64,000 nucleotides of DNA, taken from positions 1 to 64,000 of the forward strand of contig NZ_JAUSWB010000011.1 of NCBI RefSeq assembly GCF_030814955.1, written 5' to 3'. The translations under genes and the position numbers were made by a program. Below, piece after piece: positions 1-7,919 of the stretch. This DNA is from Planomicrobium stackebrandtii (GTDB lineage Bacteria > Bacillota > Bacilli > Bacillales_A > Planococcaceae). Under the pieces are notes generated by a model. The model searched no databases, was not told where the DNA came from, and saw only the letters and a program-made list of their open reading frames with translations. Each line of letters starts with the position of its first letter. Position 1 is the stretch's first letter.

Positions 1-105
1 TGGCAAAGAGGCCACACCCGTTCCCATCCCGAACACGGCAGTTAAGCTCTTTTGCGCCGATGGTAGTTGGGGGTCTCCCCCTGTGAGAGTAGGACATCGC
101 TGGGC
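1..105 (+). rRNA. rrf: 5S ribosomal RNA (5' end cut by window)
   Basis: The first ~105 bases match the body of a Bacillales 5S rRNA: CCCGTTCCCATcCCGAACACG, GTTAAGCTCTT, GCGCCGATGGTAGT and the CCCCCTGTGAGAGTAGGAC helix. About 10-15 bases of the 5' end lie outside the window. The tRNA cluster that follows shows this is the end of an rrn operon. The 3' end is approximate. Confidence 0.93.
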
Positions 106-148
106 TATTCTATGTTTATTTTTTTGTCCCTAATGATTCTTTTACCTT

Positions 149-221
149 GCTTCCATAGCTCAGCAGGTAGAGTGCTTCCATGGTAAGGAAGAGGTCACCG
201 GTTCGAATCCGGTTGGAAGCT
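149..221 (+). tRNA. tRNA-Thr (GGT)
   Basis: Cloverleaf with a seven-base acceptor stem (GCTTCCA/TGGAAGC), a D-arm containing TAGCTCAGCAGGTAGAG, an anticodon stem CTTCC/GGAAG with loop ATGGTAA, and a T-arm with GGTTCGAATCC. The anticodon is GGT (threonine). CCA is not encoded. First tRNA of the cluster behind 5S rRNA. Confidence 0.95.
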
Positions 222-277
222 TTTGTTTTCTTTTAGGAGTTTCTAAGCAGAAAGTTAAACATACTTATTTTAATCAA

Positions 278-352
278 GGCCCCTTGGTCAAGCGGTTAAG
301 ACACCGCCCTTTCACGGCGGTAACACGGGTTCGAATCCCGTAGGGGTCACCA
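278..352 (+). tRNA. tRNA-Glu (TTC)
   Basis: Acceptor GGCCCCT pairs with AGGGGTC. The anticodon stem is CCGCC/GGCGG with loop CTTTCAC, giving TTC (glutamate). The T-arm carries GGTTCGAATCC, and CCA is encoded at 350-352. Confidence 0.95.
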
Positions 353-360
353 ATTTTCAT

Positions 361-436
361 GGAGGATTAGCTCAGCTGGGAGAGCATCTGCCTTACAAGC
401 AGAGGGTCGGCGGTTCGATCCCGTCATCCTCCACCA
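361..436 (+). tRNA. tRNA-Val (TAC)
   Basis: Acceptor GGAGGAT pairs with ATCCTCC. The anticodon stem is TCTGC/GCAGA with loop CTTACAA, giving TAC (valine). The T-loop is GTTCGATCC and CCA is encoded. Confidence 0.95.
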
Positions 437-456
437 TTTTTTCGTTAAGTGCATAC

Positions 457-540
457 GGTGGGGTAGCGAAGTGGCTAAACGCGGCGGACTGTAAATCCGC
501 TCCTTCGGGTTCGGCAGTTCGAATCTGCCCCCCACCACCA
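457..540 (+). tRNA. tRNA-Tyr (GTA)
   Basis: A class II tRNA with a long variable arm (TCCTTCGGG region). Acceptor GGTGGGG pairs with CCCCACC, the anticodon loop CTGTAAA gives GTA (tyrosine), the T-arm is intact and CCA is encoded. Confidence 0.95.
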
Positions 541-554
541 GTTTTTATTAAGTT

Positions 555-629
555 TGGGGTATAGCCAAGCGGTAAGGCAACGGGTTTTGATCCCGTCATG
601 CCCTGGTTCGAATCCAGGTACCCCAGCCA
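555..629 (+). tRNA. tRNA-Gln (TTG)
   Basis: Acceptor TGGGGTA pairs with TACCCCA. Anticodon stem ACGGG/CCCGT with loop TTTTGAT gives TTG (glutamine). The U1-A72 pair is usual for tRNA-Gln. CCA is encoded. Confidence 0.95.
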
Positions 630-639
630 TTTTTACTAT

Positions 640-712
640 GAGCCATTAGCTCAGCTGGTAGAGCATCTGACTTTTAATCAGAGGGTCGAAGGTTCGAATC
701 CTTCATGGCTCA
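640..712 (+). tRNA. tRNA-Lys (TTT)
   Basis: Acceptor GAGCCAT pairs with ATGGCTC. The anticodon stem is TCTGA/TCAGA with loop CTTTTAA, giving TTT (lysine). CCA is not encoded. Confidence 0.95.
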
Positions 713-741
713 TTTTCAAATTCCTTGCGCCTGTTCAGCGC

Positions 742-814
742 GGGGCCTTAGCTCAGCTGGGAGAGCGCGTCGCTGGCAGTGACGAGGTCAGGGGTTCGAG
801 CCCCCTAGGCTCCA
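742..814 (+). tRNA. tRNA-Ala (GGC)
   Basis: Acceptor GGGGCCT pairs with AGGCTCC (including one G-U pair). The anticodon stem CGTCG/TGACG closes loop CTGGCAG, giving GGC (alanine). CCA is not encoded. Last tRNA of the cluster. Confidence 0.93.
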
Positions 815-846
815 TTGTTCCATGTGTATTTGTACTATCCATGTGT

Positions 847-886
847 AAAAAAGCCGTATCCATTAACTTGGATACGGCTTTTTTTT
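847..886. terminator. Bidirectional intrinsic terminator between tRNA cluster and citA
   Basis: A-run, 9-bp stem GCCGTATCC/GGATACGGC, then a T-run. The A-tract/T-tract symmetry lets it stop both the rRNA-tRNA transcript (+) and the converging citrate synthase transcript (-). It abuts the citA stop codon. Confidence 0.9.
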
Positions 887-1964
887 AGTTTCCGATGTAT
901 TCGGACTGTGGGCGGAAAATGACATTGTTCTCTTGCTGCTCCAGCGCATGGGCCGTCCATCCGACGATGCGGGCGATGCTGAATGTCGGGGTAAACAGCG
1001 CGGTCGGCATGGCAATTGACCGCATAATGGCCGCTGCATAGAATTCTACATTTGTATAAAGCGCGCGTCCCGGTTTGCGTTCGTTCAGCTGTTTGATGAT
1101 GCGGGTTTCGGCAACGGTCGCCAAATCCAGCCATGGGTCTTCTCCCTGGAGCTCCAGGGATTTTTTGCGGAGGATGACCGACCGCGGATCTTCTGTGCGA
1201 TAAACCCGGTGGCCAAAGCCCATGATTTTCTCTCCACGGCCCAGTTTTTCCGTAATAACTGCATCGATGCGGTCTTCGGTTTTCATGCTATCCAGCAGAT
1301 CGATGACGCCGGAAGGAGCGCCTCCGTGAAGTGGACCTTTCATCGTGCCAAGCGCCGAGGTCACTGCAGAGACAAGGTCGGATTCGGTCGAGATGGTAAC
1401 GCGCGCTGCGAATGTCGAAGCGTTCATGCCGTGTTCCATGGTCAACTTCAAATAGGTTTCAAGAGCTTCGGTCTGTGCACTGGTCGGCTCCTGTCCGTTG
1501 ATCATCCATAGATAGTTGGCTGTATGTCCGAAATCATCTCTTGGGTCGATCGGCTCCTGCCCGTTTTGAATACGGTAAAAAAGAGCGGTCATTACCGGCA
1601 GCGCAGCGGTCAGTGAAATAGCTTGTGCATCTGAGGACAATCTTTGAAAATCAGCCTGTGTGTATGCCGATACCAGCGTACGCATAGCATCCATCAAAAA
1701 AGTTTCTTTTGGAAGCAGTTTAGCGATTTCGATAATATGCGCCGGCAGTTTGCGTGAGTCGATCAATTGTTGCTGCAAACTTTTCAGTTCCACAGCATCA
1801 GGCCACTGTCCATGCCAAAGAAAGTAGGCAGTTTCTTCGAAAGACTTGCCCTGAATAACGTCTTCTACCAACTGTCCACGGTAGCGCAGTTCTCCCCGGT
1901 CCCCATCTACGGAAGCAATCGCTGTTTGAACCGCGACTACACCTTTTAATCCTTGCTGAAACAT
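885..1964 (-). CDS. citA: Citrate synthase, CitA type
   Basis: Condenses oxaloacetate and acetyl-CoA to citrate at the entry of the TCA cycle; cytoplasmic. The 359 residues match the short Gram-positive citrate synthase family. Visible motifs are MEHGMNASTFAARV and GPLHGGAPSGV (active-site histidines) and FGHRVYRTEDPR. The usual catalytic aspartate region reads TNVEFYAAAI, with Glu in place of Asp, a feature I recall in B. subtilis CitA. The gene is divergent from a LysR regulator, the same arrangement as citA/citR in B. subtilis, and this is the main reason for choosing CitA over CitZ or methylcitrate synthase (MmgD/PrpC). The start ATG has an upstream AGGAGG-like site on the minus strand. 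A minor citrate synthase under CitR control is the likely role. Confidence 0.87.
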   Translation of the reverse strand: MFQQGLKGVVAVQTAIASVDGDRGELRYRGQLVEDVIQGKSFEETAYFLWHGQWPDAVELKSLQQQLIDSRKLPAHIIEIAKLLPKETFLMDAMRTLVSAYTQADFQRLSSDAQAISLTAALPVMTALFYRIQNGQEPIDPRDDFGHTANYLWMINGQEPTSAQTEALETYLKLTMEHGMNASTFAARVTISTESDLVSAVTSALGTMKGPLHGGAPSGVIDLLDSMKTEDRIDAVITEKLGRGEKIMGFGHRVYRTEDPRSVILRKKSLELQGEDPWLDLATVAETRIIKQLNERKPGRALYTNVEFYAAAIMRSIAMPTALFTPTFSIARIVGWTAHALEQQENNVIFRPQSEYIGN

Positions 1965-2000
1965 AAAAACTCCTCCTTTTCTTTAGTTTACTCTCCCAGT

Positions 2001-2028
2001 TTGATAAAAAAAATTAAAGATATATAAT
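2001..2028 (+). promoter_or_regulatory. Predicted sigma-A promoter of citR
   Basis: TTGATA at 2001-2006 and TATAAT at 2023-2028, separated by 16 bases, 39 bases before the citR start. The citA-citR gap of about 100 bases must also hold the citA promoter and the CitR operator, which I cannot delimit. Confidence 0.6.
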
Positions 2029-2066
2029 TGAAACAATTAAGAATAGTAATTGAAATGGGGGATGTC

Positions 2067-2948
2067 ATGGAAGTCCAGTGGTTAAGAACCTTCGTGGACG
2101 CTGCAGAAACCTTAAATTTCAGAATGACTTCAGAACGCTTAATGATGTCGCAGCCGAGCGTCACCGTCCACATTCGGTTGCTGGAAGAAAGTCTTGGCCT
2201 CCCTTTATTCAAGCGCAGTCATAACCGTGTGTCGCTGACAGAGGAAGGCCGGCATTTTAAAGAGCGGGCTGCACACGTGCTGGAACAGCTGGACACCAGT
2301 GTCGAAGAACTTCATTCGTTTGCGCAGGGTTACCGGAAAAAATGGATTTTGGCGATTTCTCCTTTGATGGCAGAAACGATTTTGCCTTATGTGCTGAAAT
2401 CGTTTATAGCGGATCATCCGGAAGTGGAATTGGTGGTGCGCGTGGAGGAGTCTGAGCATATTGAAGCGTTGGTCGAATCCGAACAGGTTTCAGCGGGAAT
2501 TTCGGCCATGCCGCCTATTGGGCGAGATATCGTTCAACACATTGTTTACGATGATCCTTTGCTCTTCATCCTGCCGAGAGATGCCTATGATGATGAAACC
2601 GGCCCGGCAGTTTCAGTAGAGTGGGCCTTGCGGAATTCGGTTCTTTTTACACACCATCACCCGGTGTTCTGGGAGGAACTTTTAAGAAAGCTGCGGCTTC
2701 GTGTTCCGGGTATCCGAACCATGAAAGTGACACAGGCACACATTGCCAAACGGTTTATCCAGGAAGGCTTGGGAGCATCGTTTTTGCCGAAGTCGATGGT
2801 TCGGCGGGAGTTGATGGAAGGGAGACTGATGGAAGCGTATTTCGACTTATTCTCTTTGCCTGCAGTCTCCACTTATTTTTTGACAAAAACGATGGGCCGT
2901 CTTGAGGAGGATTTTCTGCGGCGCATTCAATCGGTATACTTTACTTAA
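2067..2948 (+). CDS. citR: LysR-family transcriptional regulator, CitR-like
   Basis: A 293-residue LysR-type regulator. The N-terminal winged helix-turn-helix (about residues 1-60) reads LRTFVDAAETLNF then ERLMMSQPSVTVHIRLLEE, followed by the linker helix and a periplasmic-binding-like effector domain. It is transcribed away from citA, like CitR of B. subtilis (a repressor of citA), so repression of citA is inferred. I chose ATG 2067 because GGGGG precedes it at the right distance and the protein then starts directly at the helix-turn-helix, as LysR proteins do; upstream in-frame starts at 2028 and 2055 lack this spacing. Confidence 0.82.
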   Translation: MEVQWLRTFVDAAETLNFRMTSERLMMSQPSVTVHIRLLEESLGLPLFKRSHNRVSLTEEGRHFKERAAHVLEQLDTSVEELHSFAQGYRKKWILAISPLMAETILPYVLKSFIADHPEVELVVRVEESEHIEALVESEQVSAGISAMPPIGRDIVQHIVYDDPLLFILPRDAYDDETGPAVSVEWALRNSVLFTHHHPVFWEELLRKLRLRVPGIRTMKVTQAHIAKRFIQEGLGASFLPKSMVRRELMEGRLMEAYFDLFSLPAVSTYFLTKTMGRLEEDFLRRIQSVYFT

Positions 2949-2964
2949 AAAAGGAGAGATCGGG

Positions 2965-3528
2965 ATGATTATTGAATCGGATGACATTCGTTTGCGTTTA
3001 TTGAAGAGGGACGATTTTGAAGCGTTATGGGCTTTGTATACTCCGAAAATATTTGAGCACATGCTCAACAAAGTCGAAGTTTTCGAAGACATGGTTGCAT
3101 GGTTGGAAGCAGGTTTGAACCAGTCCAATGTACTTATTTTTGCCGTGGAAAACCCCCAAACGGGTGATATTCTTGGAACAACACGCATATATGCAATTGA
3201 TGAGACCAATAAAAGCTGTGAGATCGGTGCCACTTTTTATGCGCAGTCGGCTCAGCGGACACATGTCAATACGGCGGTTAAACGGGCATTGCTGAGTTAT
3301 TGTTTTGAAGAGCGCGGCATGATTCGAGTCCAATTTAAAACGGATGCTGATAATGTTCCCTCACAGAAGGCCATTGAGCGGATCGGGGCTGTCAAAGAAG
3401 GCGTATTACGCAATGAACGCATCCGCTCAACAGGTATGCCGCGAGACGCGGTGGTCTATTCAATCATTGACCGGGATTGGCCGAAAGTGAAAAAAGATCT
3501 TGCGAAAAAAGTGAATAAATATACCTGA
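2965..3528 (+). CDS. GNAT-family N-acetyltransferase (RimJ/RimL-like)
   Basis: 187 residues with the Acetyltransf_3 layout: an N-terminal IRLRLLKRDDFEALWALY segment, a core with GDILGTTRIYAID, and the acetyl-CoA site around VQFKTDADNVPSQKAIERIG, which is typical of RimJ/RimL-type amino-group acetyltransferases. Start ATG 2965 follows AAGGAGA by 8 bases. It lies 16 bases behind citR and may be cotranscribed. The substrate cannot be read from sequence; protein N-termini, small amines or antibiotics are all possible. Confidence 0.75.
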   Translation: MIIESDDIRLRLLKRDDFEALWALYTPKIFEHMLNKVEVFEDMVAWLEAGLNQSNVLIFAVENPQTGDILGTTRIYAIDETNKSCEIGATFYAQSAQRTHVNTAVKRALLSYCFEERGMIRVQFKTDADNVPSQKAIERIGAVKEGVLRNERIRSTGMPRDAVVYSIIDRDWPKVKKDLAKKVNKYT

Positions 3529-3538
3529 TTTTGTGCGG

Positions 3539-3568
3539 TTGAGCCAAAGAGACCTTAGCGGTTACAAT
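3539..3568 (+). promoter_or_regulatory. Predicted sigma-A promoter of rocF
   Basis: TTGAGC (3539-3544) and TACAAT (3563-3568) with 18-base spacing, ahead of the AAGGGGG ribosome site of the arginase gene. Confidence 0.5.
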
Positions 3569-3598
3569 GAATCTATCTTGCTAAGGGGGTATAAAATA

Positions 3599-4507
3599 AT
3601 GAATAAATTAAACATATCTATTATTGGGGTTCCAATGGACCACGGACAAAATCGCCGCGGCGTCGACATGGGGCCAAGCGCTATCCGCTATGCGGGCGTC
3701 GTAGACCGCATTGAAGAATTGGGGCACACAGTTTCGGACGAGGGAGATATCCAAATAGGCCAGGCAGACGGCAGTGTCGATACATCGACAAACCTGCGTA
3801 ATTTGAAAGCGATTACGGAAGCGACAGAAGCACTTGGCGATAAAGTATTCGAAGTGGCGGAGGCCGGTAATTTCCCGCTAGTTTTGGGAGGCGACCACAG
3901 CATTGCCATCGGTACACTGGCTGGGATTTCTGAGCGCCACGAAAACTTAGGTGTTATCTGGTATGATGCACATGCAGACATGAATACGAGCGACACCTCA
4001 CCATCCGGCAATATCCACGGCATGCCGCTTGCTGCAAGTTTCGGACATGGCCATGAAAAATTGACGAATATCCGCGGCTATTCACCAAAAGTAAAGCCTG
4101 AAAACATCGTGATCATCGGTGCACGTTCTGTAGACCCTGGCGAACGCCAATTGATCAAAGAACGTGGCATCCGCGTCTACAGCATGCACGAAATCGACAA
4201 AATGGGCATGAACGCCGTGATCGAAGATTCGATCCGCTATTTGAAAGAAGAGCGCAAGACGGATGCAGTCCATCTGTCATTGGATCTTGATGGCATCGAT
4301 CCTATGTACACACCGGGCGTCGGGACACCGGTTCCAGGCGGCATCAGTTACCGCGAAAGCCATTTAGCGATGGAAATGCTGTTTGATGCAGACATCATTA
4401 CTTCTGCTGAATTTGTGGAAGTCAATCCGATTTTGGATGAGAAAAACCGGACAGCTGACGTAGCGGTTGCATTGATCGGTTCATTATTCGGCGAAAAATT
4501 ACTGTAA
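3599..4507 (+). CDS. rocF: Arginase
   Basis: Hydrolyses L-arginine to ornithine and urea in the cytoplasm; the first step of arginine catabolism. The 302 residues match Bacillus arginases. All manganese-ligand motifs are present: [13 protein letters not shown] (with downstream [10 protein letters not shown]) and SLDLDGIDP. The C-terminal [11 protein letters not shown] motif is also family-typical. ATG 3599 follows AAGGGGGT with good spacing; the open frame extends 22 codons further upstream without a ribosome site. Single gene with its own promoter and terminator; rocD and rocE are not adjacent. Confidence 0.93.
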   Translation: MNKLNISIIGVPMDHGQNRRGVDMGPSAIRYAGVVDRIEELGHTVSDEGDIQIGQADGSVDTSTNLRNLKAITEATEALGDKVFEVAEAGNFPLVLGGDHSIAIGTLAGISERHENLGVIWYDAHADMNTSDTSPSGNIHGMPLAASFGHGHEKLTNIRGYSPKVKPENIVIIGARSVDPGERQLIKERGIRVYSMHEIDKMGMNAVIEDSIRYLKEERKTDAVHLSLDLDGIDPMYTPGVGTPVPGGISYRESHLAMEMLFDADIITSAEFVEVNPILDEKNRTADVAVALIGSLFGEKLL

Positions 4508-4512
4508 TCAAA

Positions 4513-4537
4513 GACAGGCGAAAGCCTGTTTTTTTTT
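4513..4537 (+). terminator. Intrinsic terminator after rocF
   Basis: ACAGGC-GAAA-GCCTGT hairpin with a stable tetraloop followed by eight or more T. Confidence 0.92.
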
Positions 4538-4636
4538 ATGCCTTTTAACAGGAAACTTTTTCCGGTGAAAAACGTTACAAAATTTAGTTGGATTTATTTG
4601 GGTATTGTCTGATACGATAGAATAAGAAAAAATAAA

Positions 4637-4664
4637 TGAAACTTTTAGAGACAAGGGACGTATA
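4637..4664 (+). promoter_or_regulatory. Sigma-W type promoter of sigW-rsiW
   Basis: TGAAAC at 4637-4642, 16 bases, then CGTATA at 4659-4664. This is the consensus TGAAAC-N16-CGTA of ECF sigma-W, 37 bases before the sigW start, so the operon is expected to autoregulate as in B. subtilis. Confidence 0.85.
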
Positions 4665-4700
4665 TAAAGTACAGCCGCATAGGCGGAGGGAAATGAGATC

Positions 4701-5264
4701 ATGGATGCGTTAGTCAATAAACGAATAGCTAAGGTACTAAAAGGCGATCAGAACGCATTCGCCGAAATCGTGGAGCTTTACCAACACCAGTTGTATCAGA
4801 TCTGCTACCGGATGCTTGGCAACAAGCAGGAAGCGGAAGATATCGCTCAGGAAGCTTTTATGCGCGCTTATGTAAATATCCACACGTTTGACCAGAACCG
4901 GAAATTTTCGACATGGCTGTACCGCATCGCCACCAATCTGTGCATCGACCGGATCCGCAAGAAAAAGCCGGATTATCACCTGGATGCTGAAGTGCGCGGG
5001 ACGGAAGGCTTGAACATGTATTCGAAAATTGCCAATGATGATGAACTTCCAGAAGAAGAGTTGATGCGGATGGAAGTTCAGGAGCGGGTACAGTACGAAA
5101 TCAGCCGCTTGCCAGATAAGTACCGTGCCGCTATTGTATTAAAGTATATTGAAGAATTGCCGCTGGCGGAAATCAGTGAAATCCTGGATTTGCCGTTGGG
5201 TACGGTGAAGACGCGTATACACCGAGGGCGAGAAGCTCTTCGCAAGCAATTGAGCAATTTGTAG
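4701..5264 (+). CDS. sigW: ECF RNA polymerase sigma factor SigW
   Basis: 187-residue extracytoplasmic-function sigma factor. Region 2 spans about residues 12-90 (ICYRMLGNKQEAEDIAQEAF and FSTWLYRIATNLCIDRIRKK). Region 4 spans about 135-185 (LPDKYRAAIVLKYIEELPL, then an EILDLPLGTVKTRIHRGREAL helix-turn-helix). It directs RNA polymerase to the envelope-stress and antimicrobial-resistance regulon. The autoregulatory sigma-W promoter upstream and the anti-sigma gene 12 bases downstream support SigW rather than another ECF factor. Confidence 0.93.
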   Translation: MDALVNKRIAKVLKGDQNAFAEIVELYQHQLYQICYRMLGNKQEAEDIAQEAFMRAYVNIHTFDQNRKFSTWLYRIATNLCIDRIRKKKPDYHLDAEVRGTEGLNMYSKIANDDELPEEELMRMEVQERVQYEISRLPDKYRAAIVLKYIEELPLAEISEILDLPLGTVKTRIHRGREALRKQLSNL

Positions 5265-5276
5265 GAGGCGAGCGCG

Positions 5277-5912
5277 ATGAATGCGTGTCCGGAAAACGTA
5301 ATTCATCTAATGGACGATTACCTGGATGGGGATATCAGTCCAAGCGATGAAAGACAACTAAGAGAACACCTGGAAAGCTGCAGCGATTGCAGAAAGCAGT
5401 ATCAGGCCTTAAGCAAAACCATTGCATTTGTCCAAAGTGCATCACATATACAGGCACCTTCCGATTTTGTCCAAAAGACCATGGCAAGGCTGCCAAAAGA
5501 AAGACAGCGGGCAGGTGTCCAGCGCTGGTTTAGAAGACATCCAATGCTGGCAGCTGCAGCAATTTTCTGCATACTGATGAGTGCAGCGTTATTTACAAAT
5601 TTCAATGACGATCAGCAGTTTTCGTTTACCAAACAGCCCAATTTGATGGTGGAGGGCCAGACAGTTGTGGTGCCTGAAGGCCAGACAGTAGTCGGCGACT
5701 TGACTGTACGCAATGGCGATCTGCGTGTGGAAGGCGAGCTTCAAGGGGACGTGACAATCGTCAATGGCCAGTACATGGCATCGAGCGGTGTCATTACCGG
5801 TGAAATTGAGGAAATCGACAAAGCATTCGAATGGTTGTGGCACTCCATTAAAAACAGCTTTAAAGATGCAGCCGCTATTTTTGATGGAGACGACAGCCAA
5901 ACTACAGAGTAA
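5277..5912 (+). CDS. rsiW: Anti-sigma-W factor RsiW
   Basis: 211 residues. The N-terminal anti-sigma zinc-binding domain has H31-x3-C35-x2-C38 (REHLESCSDCRKQY) and binds the sigma factor. A single membrane helix lies near residues 90-108 (LAAAAIFCILMSAALF), followed by an extracytoplasmic domain. That domain has a repetitive VVVPEGQTVVGDLTVRNGDL-type beta stretch and an amphipathic C-terminal tail. Known family biology: stress triggers cleavage by PrsW-type and RseP/RasP proteases, releasing SigW; those proteases are not in this window. Strong AGGAGGCGA ribosome site before ATG 5277. Confidence 0.9.
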   Translation: MNACPENVIHLMDDYLDGDISPSDERQLREHLESCSDCRKQYQALSKTIAFVQSASHIQAPSDFVQKTMARLPKERQRAGVQRWFRRHPMLAAAAIFCILMSAALFTNFNDDQQFSFTKQPNLMVEGQTVVVPEGQTVVGDLTVRNGDLRVEGELQGDVTIVNGQYMASSGVITGEIEEIDKAFEWLWHSIKNSFKDAAAIFDGDDSQTTE

Positions 5913-5942
5913 ACCCATCCTCTCCTAAAGGATGGGTTTTTT
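5911..5942 (+). terminator. Intrinsic terminator after rsiW
   Basis: AAACCCATCC-TCTCCTAA-GGATGGGTTTTTT hairpin and T-run. Confidence 0.92.
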
Positions 5943-6014
5943 CTATGAAGGCAAGCCCAATTCACTTATGCTATACTGAATGTATATGCAGATGTAGAAA
6001 AGCGAGGGTTGCAG

Positions 6015-6851
6015 ATGCCTTTTTTGGAGAGTTTAACAGACCAAACACCACTCGAACTTCTAGGAAATATTATTGATATTTTATTAGTTTGGTTCGTTAT
6101 TTATAAATTGATCACTGTCATCAAAGGAACAAAGGCCGTTCAGTTGCTGAAAGGGATCTTTGTCATTATCATTGCCCGCCTCGTGACGCAGGCACTCAAC
6201 CTGGAAACATTAGGCTGGATCATGCAGCAGGTGCTGGAGTGGGGCTTTCTGGCCATCATCATCATCTTCCAGCCCGAATTGCGCCGTGCACTGGAACAGC
6301 TCGGCCGCGGCAAACTGTTCTCTAGCAGTACGCTGAATGAAGAGTCTGAACGCAACCGGCTGATTGAGGCCATGTCCAAGTCTGTCAGCTATATGGCGAA
6401 ACGGCGAATTGGGGCATTGGTATCGATTGAACGTGAAACCGGTTTGAGCGAATACATTGAGACCGGCATTCCGATGAACTCGGATATTACGTCGGAGCTG
6501 CTGATCAATTTGTTCATTCCGAATACGCCGCTGCACGATGGAGCGGTAATTGTCCAAAAAAATCGGATTGCGGCGGCTGCCTGCTATTTGCCGCTGTCTG
6601 AAAGTCCATTCATTTCAAAAGAACTGGGAACGCGCCACCGTGCAGCTCTCGGCATCAGTGAAGTGACCGATGCCATCACGATTATCGTATCAGAAGAAAC
6701 AGGCGCCATCAGCTTGACGGCGAATGGCGATTTGCATCGTAATTTATCACTTGAAGACTTTGAAGTGAAGCTGCGCCGAATCTGGTTCGGGGCGGCACAG
6801 CAGGAAGTCGCTCCTTCCTGGTGGAATTGGAGGGGGAAAAAGAATGGATAA
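6015..6851 (+). CDS. cdaA: Diadenylate cyclase CdaA
   Basis: Makes cyclic di-AMP from two ATP at the membrane. 278 residues: three N-terminal hydrophobic helices (about 15-90, LLVWFVIYKLI, GIFVIIIARLV, GFLAIIIIFQPEL) then the DisA_N catalytic domain. Catalytic motifs are D175-G176-A177 (LHDGAVIV) and R207-H208-R209 (GTRHRAALG). First gene of cdaA-cdaR-glmM, the conserved c-di-AMP/peptidoglycan precursor module. ATG 6015 has GAGGG 7 bases upstream; a TTG at 6009 is too close to it. The end overlaps cdaR by 8 bases, suggesting translational coupling. Confidence 0.95.
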   Translation: MPFLESLTDQTPLELLGNIIDILLVWFVIYKLITVIKGTKAVQLLKGIFVIIIARLVTQALNLETLGWIMQQVLEWGFLAIIIIFQPELRRALEQLGRGKLFSSSTLNEESERNRLIEAMSKSVSYMAKRRIGALVSIERETGLSEYIETGIPMNSDITSELLINLFIPNTPLHDGAVIVQKNRIAAAACYLPLSESPFISKELGTRHRAALGISEVTDAITIIVSEETGAISLTANGDLHRNLSLEDFEVKLRRIWFGAAQQEVAPSWWNWRGKKNG

Positions 6852-7821
6852 GATGATGGACAATCGCTGGTTTTTGCGCATTACAGCGCTGCTGTTAGCC
6901 TTTCTTTTATTCTTTTCCGTGCAGGCGGAAGACAGTTCCACAGGGACGACAGACGCCGGCCGGACATCAGAAGTGATCGAAGATGTGGAACTTGAGGTCT
7001 ATCACGATAACAGCCTGATGGTCAGCGGTGTACCGAGCACGGCAGATCTGCATTTGAATGGTCCTGTCAGTGTGGTGCAAACCGCCCGTCAACTGGAAGA
7101 CTTTACGTTGTTTGTGGATTTGCGCAATTTGCCGATGGGCGAGCACCAAGTCCCGATCCAAACGGAAAATCTGTCTGAACAATTGAATATCCGGGTCGAC
7201 CCGGCATTTGTTAACGTCGTGATTGAAGAGCGGGTATCCCAGGAGTTCCGCATCGATCCGGAAATAAATGAACGGATGCTGGCGGATGGTTTTATTCTGG
7301 AAAGTGTCGCTGTCGATCCGGAAACCGTGACAGTAACGGGCCCGAAAAGTGTAATCGACGCCATCAGCTTTGTTAAAGCAACGGTTTCTGGGGAGCAGGG
7401 AGTGAAGGAATCTTTCACGACCGCAGCCCGGGTCCGCGTCTTAGCAGAAGATTTGACAAAGCTGGAAAATGCAGAAATTGAACCTGAGGAAGTAGAAGTC
7501 GATATAGAAGTCGTCGAATACAGCAAAATGGTGCCGGTAAGGCTTGAACCAACTGGCGAAGCCCGTACAGGCATTACCATAACCGACTGGAGTACCGCAA
7601 CTGAAGAAGTCCGCGTTTTTGGACCCGAAACCGTTGTCGATGAACTGACCGAGTATGTGGTCGAAGTGGACGCTTCTACCGTCACCGCTGAAGACACCAC
7701 GGTGGAAGTAGAGCTGGAAGTTCCTTCGGGTGCTTCTGCAGTATCACCGGGGCAAGTCACAGTGGAAGCAGAAACGATTGTCGATGAATCGGCACAGGTT
7801 CCTGAAGATCTTGGAAACTAA
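6844..7821 (+). CDS. cdaR: CdaA regulatory protein CdaR (YbbR repeats)
   Basis: 325 residues. An N-terminal membrane anchor (about 10-28, FLRITALLLAFLLFFSVQA) is followed by several YbbR-like repeats outside the membrane; repeat signatures such as VTVTGPKSVIDAI and VRVFGPETVVDEL recur. In Firmicutes CdaR binds and modulates the membrane-bound diadenylate cyclase. The C-terminus is unusually acidic and rich in E, V, T. The gene overlaps cdaA and has GGAGGGGG before its ATG. Confidence 0.9.
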   Translation: MDKMMDNRWFLRITALLLAFLLFFSVQAEDSSTGTTDAGRTSEVIEDVELEVYHDNSLMVSGVPSTADLHLNGPVSVVQTARQLEDFTLFVDLRNLPMGEHQVPIQTENLSEQLNIRVDPAFVNVVIEERVSQEFRIDPEINERMLADGFILESVAVDPETVTVTGPKSVIDAISFVKATVSGEQGVKESFTTAARVRVLAEDLTKLENAEIEPEEVEVDIEVVEYSKMVPVRLEPTGEARTGITITDWSTATEEVRVFGPETVVDELTEYVVEVDASTVTAEDTTVEVELEVPSGASAVSPGQVTVEAETIVDESAQVPEDLGN

Positions 7822-7919
7822 TAAACAATAATTGAAGGCATAATGGCAATGAAATGATAAAAAAGCGAAAGCTTAACTAAAACAATCAGAAGCAAATGAT
7901 TGAAGGAGCGAAAAGTAGA

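Noticed and set aside
598-888. 96-codon open frame over the tRNA cluster
   Set aside because: It runs across tRNA-Gln, tRNA-Lys and tRNA-Ala; the translation is only a by-product of tRNA sequence.
7089-7760. 223-codon Ser/Thr-rich frame on the minus strand
   Set aside because: Antisense shadow of cdaR, whose acidic/valine codons give Ser/Thr on the other strand.
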